Source: Viridibacillus sp050278625 (GTDB lineage Bacteria; Bacillota; Bacilli; Bacillales_A; Planococcaceae). Taken from it: 64,000 bases of DNA. The translations under genes and the position numbers were made by a program. Positions within the stretch are counted from its first letter, which is position 1; every line of letters starts with the position of its first letter. The notes under the pieces are model-generated. The model had not been told where the DNA came from. It worked only from the letters and a program-made list of their open reading frames with translations, and searched no databases. Shown one piece after another: positions 59,592 to 64,000 of this stretch. The stretch covers positions 11,272-75,271 of the forward strand of contig NZ_JBNNTI010000018.1 of NCBI RefSeq assembly GCF_050278625.1. Direction: 5' to 3'.

Positions 59592-59972
59592 TTGTATTCT
59601 CTATCTGTATTTTAGGGATCTATTTTACATTGCAAACCATTACTCGCATCTTCTATTGAAATTCATCAAGTAAATATTTTTCAATCAATTGATGTTTTGC
59701 AGTTAAATATCGATGGCTCTGTAAAGAATGCCTTTTATACATATGAAGGTAAAGATGTGACAATTATTTACAATGAATTATATATATAAGTTGAAGGTGA
59801 AATTGGAAAAAATACCAATACTAGATTTGAAATAGTTGAAGATAAAGGAGATTGGACAAGTATTAGCGAAATATATATTTATAAGGACATACAAAGGGTG
59901 GCACACTTATTTGGCCAACGAATAATTTATGTGGTGACCGTGAAGACTATTAAAACTTATAATTGTACGTGA
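59592..59972 (+). pseudogene. Hypothetical gene interrupted by two stop codons
   Basis: One continuous frame from TTG 59592 to TGA 59970 is broken by TAG at 59613 and TAA at 59787. Reading through gives a product of about 124 residues with a hydrophobic start, then NIDGSVKNAFYTYEGKDVTI and RFEIVEDKGDWTSISEIYIY, a beta-rich, secreted-looking protein. GTGAGG lies upstream. No family is recognised. The rest of 59439-60056 holds only the meaB terminator. Confidence 0.5.
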
Positions 59973-60056
59973 AATCATCTTGTTTTTGAACAAGTGCTTT
60001 GAAATGCATCTAATCACCTGTTATAGTTAAAGAGAATTTGAAAGGAGCGTTACAAC

Positions 60057-60497
60057 ATGAATATGGATTATGATTTGTTTATGACAGATATGCTACGCCA
60101 AGCGCGTGGAGAGATGGTCGCTAGTGGCTATGAAGAGTTAACTACGCCCGAGGCAGTAGATGAGGCATTTAAGCGCCAAGGAACAACTTTAGTAATGGTG
60201 AACTCAGTGTGTGGTTGTGCAGGTGGTATCGCACGCCCAGCAGCATCGCATGCTGTACATTATGATAAACGACCAACACATTTAGTAACTGTTTTTGCTG
60301 GACAAGATAAAGAAGCAACTGCTCAAGCGCGTATGCACTTTGGTGAGGATCATTTACCATCATCTCCATCATTCGTTTTACTAAAAGATGGCCAAGCTGT
60401 AGGTGAAATTGGACGTCACGAAATCGAAGGACATGATCCAATGTCAGTCATTACTAATATTCAAGCTCTATTTGAAGAATACTGCGAAGAAGTATAA
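60057..60497 (+). CDS. brxB: BrxA/BrxB family bacilliredoxin (YqiW)
   Basis: Thioredoxin-fold protein that removes bacillithiol from mixed disulfides. The 146 residues carry the CGC active site in VNSVCGCAGGIARPA, plus FAGQDKEATAQAR and PSSPSFVLLKDG. In Bacillus the YqiW gene sits at this place after the bkd region. GAAAGGAGCG precedes the ATG. It implies that the organism makes bacillithiol. The exact paralogue (A or B) is assigned by position. Confidence 0.9.
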   Translation: MNMDYDLFMTDMLRQARGEMVASGYEELTTPEAVDEAFKRQGTTLVMVNSVCGCAGGIARPAASHAVHYDKRPTHLVTVFAGQDKEATAQARMHFGEDHLPSSPSFVLLKDGQAVGEIGRHEIEGHDPMSVITNIQALFEEYCEEV

Positions 60498-60506
60498 TAA
60501 TAGAAG

Positions 60507-60551
60507 AAAGCTGTCTCCAATGTCATATTTGGCTAGAGATGGCTTTTTTTC
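60507..60551 (+). terminator. Terminator after the bacilliredoxin gene
   Basis: AAAGCTGTCTC at 60507-60517 pairs with GAGATGGCTTT at 60536-60546, with a T-run. Confidence 0.75.
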
Positions 60552-60579
60552 CTGTTAAAGATGACAAGGAGGGTATTTA

Positions 60580-61566
60580 ATGAAAGGATTTTCAATAGGC
60601 TATCGTACGCTAAAAACGGCAATAGGTGCAACTATTTCAATTGGATTAGCACAACTCTTCGGATTAAATTTCTATACCTCTGCAGGCATTCTAACGATTT
60701 TAAGTATTCAACCAACGAAAAAAAAGTCACTGTATGAAGTTTATACACGTATATTGGGAAGTATTATTGGGATAACTTTGGCCTTTCTTTTTTTTGAAGG
60801 TGTCGCATATGAACCAATCGTACTGGGGTGTATGATACTACTCTTTCTGCCGATTTTAGTGATGTTGAAAATAACTCCAGCATTCGTATCCAGTATCGTT
60901 ATTGTTTTACATATTTTCCATACTAAAAATTTTACAAATGAACTATTAATAAATGAATTATCATTAATGTTAATTGGATTCGGAACAGGTTTAGCCATGA
61001 ATTTATATATGCCAGATATCAAACATAGGCTGGAAAAATATCGCATACGCATTGAAGAGCTTTATAGTGCAATTTTTATAGAGATTGAGAAATATTTACG
61101 CAATAGTGACACGAGCTGGGATGGTAAAGAACTAGTAGAAGCTATGGAAGTGTTAAACCGAGCGAAATCCCTAGCCTATAAAGATGTAGAAAATCACTTA
61201 ACTAGACGAGAAAATTTATATTATATGTATTTTGATATACGTGAACAGCAACTTGAAATTATTGAACGCGTCTTACCTAAAATCACAAATCTTCCCGTTA
61301 TTGTGGAGCAAGCAGAATTGGTAGCTGATTTTATGGAGGATTTGTCACAAAATGTTCATTCTGGGAATACGGCTAGTAAATATAGAGAAAAATTAGATGC
61401 GGTTAAAGTGGATTTTGCAAAACTACCATTGCCAACAACACATGAAAATTTTCTAGCTATGGCATCTCTATATCAATTCATAGAGGAAATGGATCACTAC
61501 CTAGCCATTAAGCAAAGTTTTAAGGGACTAAGCGTGTCACGTAAGCATTCTACAAAGAATGCTTAA
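60580..61566 (+). CDS. yqjA: Aromatic acid exporter family (DUF939) membrane protein YqjA
   Basis: The 328-residue protein has an N-terminal membrane half with four to five hydrophobic segments (residues 10-140). The soluble helical half includes LEKYRIRIEELYSAIF. This is the YqjA/ArAE family with DUF939_C. Substrate unknown; efflux of aromatic acids is a family-level guess. AAGGAGGG precedes the ATG. It is the last conserved chromosomal gene before the mobile-element remains. Confidence 0.82.
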   Translation: MKGFSIGYRTLKTAIGATISIGLAQLFGLNFYTSAGILTILSIQPTKKKSLYEVYTRILGSIIGITLAFLFFEGVAYEPIVLGCMILLFLPILVMLKITPAFVSSIVIVLHIFHTKNFTNELLINELSLMLIGFGTGLAMNLYMPDIKHRLEKYRIRIEELYSAIFIEIEKYLRNSDTSWDGKELVEAMEVLNRAKSLAYKDVENHLTRRENLYYMYFDIREQQLEIIERVLPKITNLPVIVEQAELVADFMEDLSQNVHSGNTASKYREKLDAVKVDFAKLPLPTTHENFLAMASLYQFIEEMDHYLAIKQSFKGLSVSRKHSTKNA

Positions 61567-61617
61567 TGCTGAAAACAGCTTAGTCCCCCAAAAAGTCCCC
61601 CATTTTTAATTGAAAAT

Positions 61618-61645
61618 GAAAACGCCTCACATTTGAAGCGTGTTT
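61618..61645 (-). terminator. Hairpin at the end of the integrase remnant
   Basis: AAAACGC at 61618-61624 and GCGTGTTTT at 61637-61645 form an imperfect stem with T-rich ends, overlapping the 3' end of the minus-strand frame. Confidence 0.4.
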
Positions 61646-61953
61646 TTGAATACTTCAAGTGGTACATTTTTGTTTTCTTCAGATGCATGTACATAAACTT
61701 TTAAAATCATTTCTGAGGAGTCCCCCAGACGGTTTGCAACGGTCACGACTTCAGTGCCACTTGCGATTAAGATGGACGCGTGAGTATGTCGTAAAGTATG
61801 CGGTTGTACGTGAAAACCTATTTGTTTACCGGCAGAGTTAAAATTTGTTCTTGTTGATGAAACACCAATCCCATCCAAATTTAAGTGAGAAATGAAAATC
61901 TGAATTTCCTTTAATTGCTCTATGCGTATATTCCATAAAACAAATTTAAACAT
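61627..61953 (-). pseudogene. Tyrosine recombinase (phage/ICE integrase) C-terminal remnant
   Basis: The readable part contains QPHTLRHTHASILIASG (catalytic Arg and His) and MILKVYVHAS, where the Tyr is the nucleophile, followed by the usual C-terminal tail. The N-terminal arm and core-binding domains and the first catalytic Arg are missing, so it is a dead fragment. It points leftwards at the end of yqjA, with GTCCCCCAAAAAGTCCCCCA at 61583-61602 between them. That sequence could be part of an old attachment site. Confidence 0.75.
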
Positions 61954-62360
61954 GTCTTAATTATTCACGGCTTTTAAAATTTAAAATATTATACATGTAA
62001 AGAAAGTAACTCCCTCTTTCTTTTCGTAAAGGCTCACCATCATGGGAAGGGCGATGTAGGAATATGTTGAAAAAGTATAGTCGCTGCGCGTATTCGAGTT
62101 GGACCATAACCCATAAAACGTTATCTTGAATACTCCTATACAATGTTTCTTCTATAAGATCCTAATACCAAAAACATATACTAACACGTTAAAACCCGAA
62201 GCTTACGATTGGCTTCGGGTTTTTCTATGCCCACAGCGCCTTTAGTACACCCTTTTGTCACTATTTGTAATATTTTGTCTATACAAATCTATTTACCTCT
62301 TTCACTATTTTATTTATAGTTAAATAGTGGTAAAAAAGTAAATAAAAAGGGGGTGAAGTA
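61954..62360. other. Gap between integrase remnant and secreted-protein gene
   Basis: No supported gene is seen. A strong terminator-like hairpin, AAAACCCGAAGC at 62191-62202 with GCTTCGGGTTTT at 62212-62223, is present. AT-rich promoter-like DNA (TATAGT at about 62320) precedes the next gene. Confidence 0.5.
62191..62225. terminator. Terminator-like hairpin
   Basis: A 12-bp perfect stem with a 9-base loop and T5. The gene it served is gone. Confidence 0.75.
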
Positions 62361-63005
62361 ATGAAAAAGGTAGGGAAAATTGTAGCATCATTGTTCGCTG
62401 CTGTTATGGTCTTTGGAATATTTCAATTATCAGCGTCAGCGTCAGACATTCAAGTAGATTTGACGCAGCAGCAGAAAGAAGAGTATTACAAACAATACGC
62501 TGAAATTATCACAGAGGTAAATAGTGAACAGTCAGAAGCTGATTTGGAACTTGTGCCTTTTGATAAAGTTACGGATTGGTTTAAACCAGATGAATTTAGA
62601 GAAATAGCAAAGGAAAGAGCAACCCTGCAGTTTGTTTATGATGTTAAAGGTCTTGAAGCAACAAAACCAACAAAGGGTCTTTCTGCTTTGGGGGCTGGTA
62701 CTGCTAGTGCAACAAAGTCAAAAGGTTTTAATGCTAGAGGTACGTCTGTAACTCTATCTGTTACGGGAATTTTCTATACAGAATACTATGATCTTTATAA
62801 AAGACAACTATTTTCTGGAATTAAATCTGTAAGTTCAAGATCAAATAAAGGATCTTGGTCACAATCGGGGTGGGAGTATACTTCAATGGATATGGGTACT
62901 ACATATTCTCTTACTACTTCGGGGAGATTAGAATATAATAATATTACATCATCTCACCATGTAGCTATTGAATTTTATTGTACTGCTACTGGTGGTGTTG
63001 AGTAA
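62361..63005 (+). CDS. Secreted protein of unknown function
   Basis: The 214-residue product has a typical Sec signal peptide: KKVGK, a hydrophobic core to about residue 22, and a signal-peptidase site near ASASA-S. The mature part is rich in Ser, Thr, Gly and Tyr, with a beta-strand-like C-terminus (SVTLSVTGIFYTEYYDLYKRQ, then TSMDMGTTYSLTTSGRLEYNN, in parts). No family is recognised. AAAGGGGGTG precedes the ATG. It is cargo of, or was brought in with, the decayed element. Confidence 0.65.
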   Translation: MKKVGKIVASLFAAVMVFGIFQLSASASDIQVDLTQQQKEEYYKQYAEIITEVNSEQSEADLELVPFDKVTDWFKPDEFREIAKERATLQFVYDVKGLEATKPTKGLSALGAGTASATKSKGFNARGTSVTLSVTGIFYTEYYDLYKRQLFSGIKSVSSRSNKGSWSQSGWEYTSMDMGTTYSLTTSGRLEYNNITSSHHVAIEFYCTATGGVE

Positions 63006-63016
63006 TAATAAAAAAC

Positions 63017-63055
63017 AAAAGCCTTAAACGCTCATATTTGCGTTTAAGGCTTTTT
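63017..63055 (+). terminator. Terminator after the secreted-protein gene
   Basis: AAAAGCCTTAAACGC at 63017-63031 pairs perfectly with GCGTTTAAGGCTTTT at 63040-63054, followed by T-run. Confidence 0.9.
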
Positions 63056-63210
63056 TTGCGTTTTATCCTTCGGAAAGATTAATTCATTTACTTTTACAAT
63101 GGAGGGCCGACATACAGGCCCGAATAAATTTAACGAAGGAAGAGGTCTTTATAATGACAAATATGTTTTTCAAACACTCGCCTGTATAACCTTATTTTTC
63201 AAGTAAAGTC

Positions 63211-63476
63211 ATAAGATTACTTAACATTATTTAACTTTGTAGAAGACTTGAAAAAGAGCTATGATTTAATACTGATAGACACGCCACCTAGTTTGGAGTT
63301 AATAGCGGAAATGTTTCTAAAAGTTAGCGACCAAGTAGTCATTCCATTTATGCTCGAATTGTTCGGCGTTAATGGTCTAATGAACGTAGTGGAAATGATA
63401 CAAGATTTTAAAGAAAAAGTAAATCCTAAGTTAGATATAATAGAATCAAATTTATATCAAAAATTGCCCTGTCCAT
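63211..63476 (+). pseudogene. ParA/Soj-type ATPase fragment
   Basis: The frame contains YDLILIDTPPSLELIAEMFL, the Walker A' / switch region of ParA-family ATPases, and QVVIPFMLELFGVNGLMNV. The N-terminal P-loop KGGVGKT is missing, and the frame runs into IS sequence at about 63477, after which it stops at 63493. Both ends are therefore lost. It indicates plasmid- or ICE-derived partition genes. Confidence 0.6.
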
Positions 63477-64000
63477 TGGTAGTGACCCCTTAAAGTTTTT
63501 ATTATGCGGCTGATTGGTTGGTTTGAGTTCGGTATTGCACGGGACTTAGACCAGCCAATTTTGCTTTAATTCGTTTGTTATTGTAGTAATCGATATATTG
63601 CTCAATCTTCTGTTCTAGCTCCTTATAAGATACTAATTCTTCGCCATAATACATTTCTTGCTTTAGAATCCCAAAGAAATTTTCCATTGCCGCATTATCT
63701 GCACAGGTTGCTTTTCGAGACATACTTTGAAAAATTTTGTTTTGCTTCAATGTCTTAATCCATTTGTTGTGTTGGTAATGCCAACCTTGATCCGAATGAA
63801 TGGTTGTTCGATACTCTGCTTCATTTTTAATAATCTCTACTACTTGATTTAGTAGCTCCATCACGAAATCTAATATTGGTCTGTTTGCAATGCCAAAAGA
63901 GTTAAAGCTTTTCATCTCCAGCACATTTAAATTCAGTCACATCTGTTACGAGCTTTTGGAGACGAACTGATGTATTGAATCTACGATTTAGGCGATTCTT
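63477..64000 (-). mobile_element. IS3-family insertion sequence, one end inside the window
   Basis: The left end begins near 63477 (TGGTAGTGACCCCTTAAAG), which looks like an IS3/IS150-type terminal repeat. It interrupts the ParA fragment. The element continues beyond the window, so its other end and target duplication cannot be seen. Confidence 0.6.
63502..64000 (-). pseudogene. IS3-family transposase OrfB, broken
   Basis: The main frame (63502-63924) has the integrase-core HSDQGWHYQH (second Asp) and AAMENFFGILKQEMYY (catalytic Glu), ending with GLSPVQYRTQ. Upstream, in another frame, reads LVTDVTEFKCAGDEKL (first Asp), which hits a stop at about 63930. About 15 residues that normally link the two parts are missing and the frame is shifted. 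The copy therefore carries an internal deletion and is probably inactive. Confidence 0.75.

Noticed and set aside
61961..62143. Minus-strand 60-codon frame next to the integrase remnant
   Set aside because: There is no ribosome binding site, no recognisable motif and poor codon pattern.
1..64000. tRNA, rRNA or CRISPR loci
   Set aside because: None was recognised on either strand by eye; a tRNAscan or CRISPR search would be needed to exclude degenerate copies.

Overview
The window is a low-GC Gram-positive chromosome segment from an endospore-forming member of the Bacillales. Gene order largely follows the Bacillus subtilis yqgX-comG-gcv-yqhLM-yqhQRST-efp-spoIIIA-accBC-dxs-recN-spoIVB-spo0A-bkd-yqiW-yqjA arc. 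Three features point towards the Planococcaceae (Lysinibacillus/Solibacillus-like) rather than Bacillus proper: a B12-dependent ribonucleotide reductase, a bkd operon without ptb/buk joined to methylmalonyl-CoA mutase, and a strongly reduced spoIIIA operon. That placement is an inference from gene content only.

Layout. 1-3130: yqgX hydrolase, a gene-poor stretch with a 21-bp tandem repeat, yqgY and a winged-helix regulator. 3129-6893: seven-gene competence pseudopilus operon comGA-GG, with a candidate ComK box upstream. 6922-11763: shikimate kinase, then a tandem glycine riboswitch controlling gcvT-gcvPA-gcvPB. 11949-17770: small unknown gene, AAA+ ATPase, rhodanese, lipM, then nrdJ preceded by two NrdR-box-like palindromes. 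17771-21969: accessory, decayed interval with an IS110 remnant, a frameshifted cupredoxin gene, a HAD-phosphatase fragment, small hypothetical genes and copies of a dispersed AACGGGG-type repeat.

22080-40234: conserved core with yqhQ, yqhR, aroQ, pepP, efp, the reduced spoIIIA cluster, accBC, asp23, nusB, folD, xseAB, ispA, dxs, tlyA, ahrC and recN. 40413-45959: spoIVB and spo0A (promoter region with sigma-H and 0A-box matches), a decayed gap, a FapA-family gene, a glycerophosphodiesterase and yqzF. 46096-59438: branched-chain amino-acid catabolism. BkdR is a sigma-54 activator, and a perfect -24/-12 promoter precedes bcd-lpdV-bkdAA-bkdAB-bkdB. mutA-mutB-meaB follow and can take propionyl-CoA on to succinyl-CoA. 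60057-61566: bacilliredoxin and an aromatic-acid-exporter-type membrane protein. 61567-64000: remains of an integrated element (integrase C-terminus, secreted protein, ParA fragment, broken IS3 transposase).

Most notable: the spoIIIA locus lacks spoIIIAA and spoIIIAB, starts directly at spoIIIAC from a sigma-E-like promoter with an apparent ACG start codon, carries an N-terminally short spoIIIAE, and has a 49-residue two-helix protein where the roughly 206-residue SpoIIIAF should be. It looks like a minimal version of the mother-cell/forespore feeding channel. Two enzymes in the window need adenosylcobalamin (NrdJ and methylmalonyl-CoA mutase).
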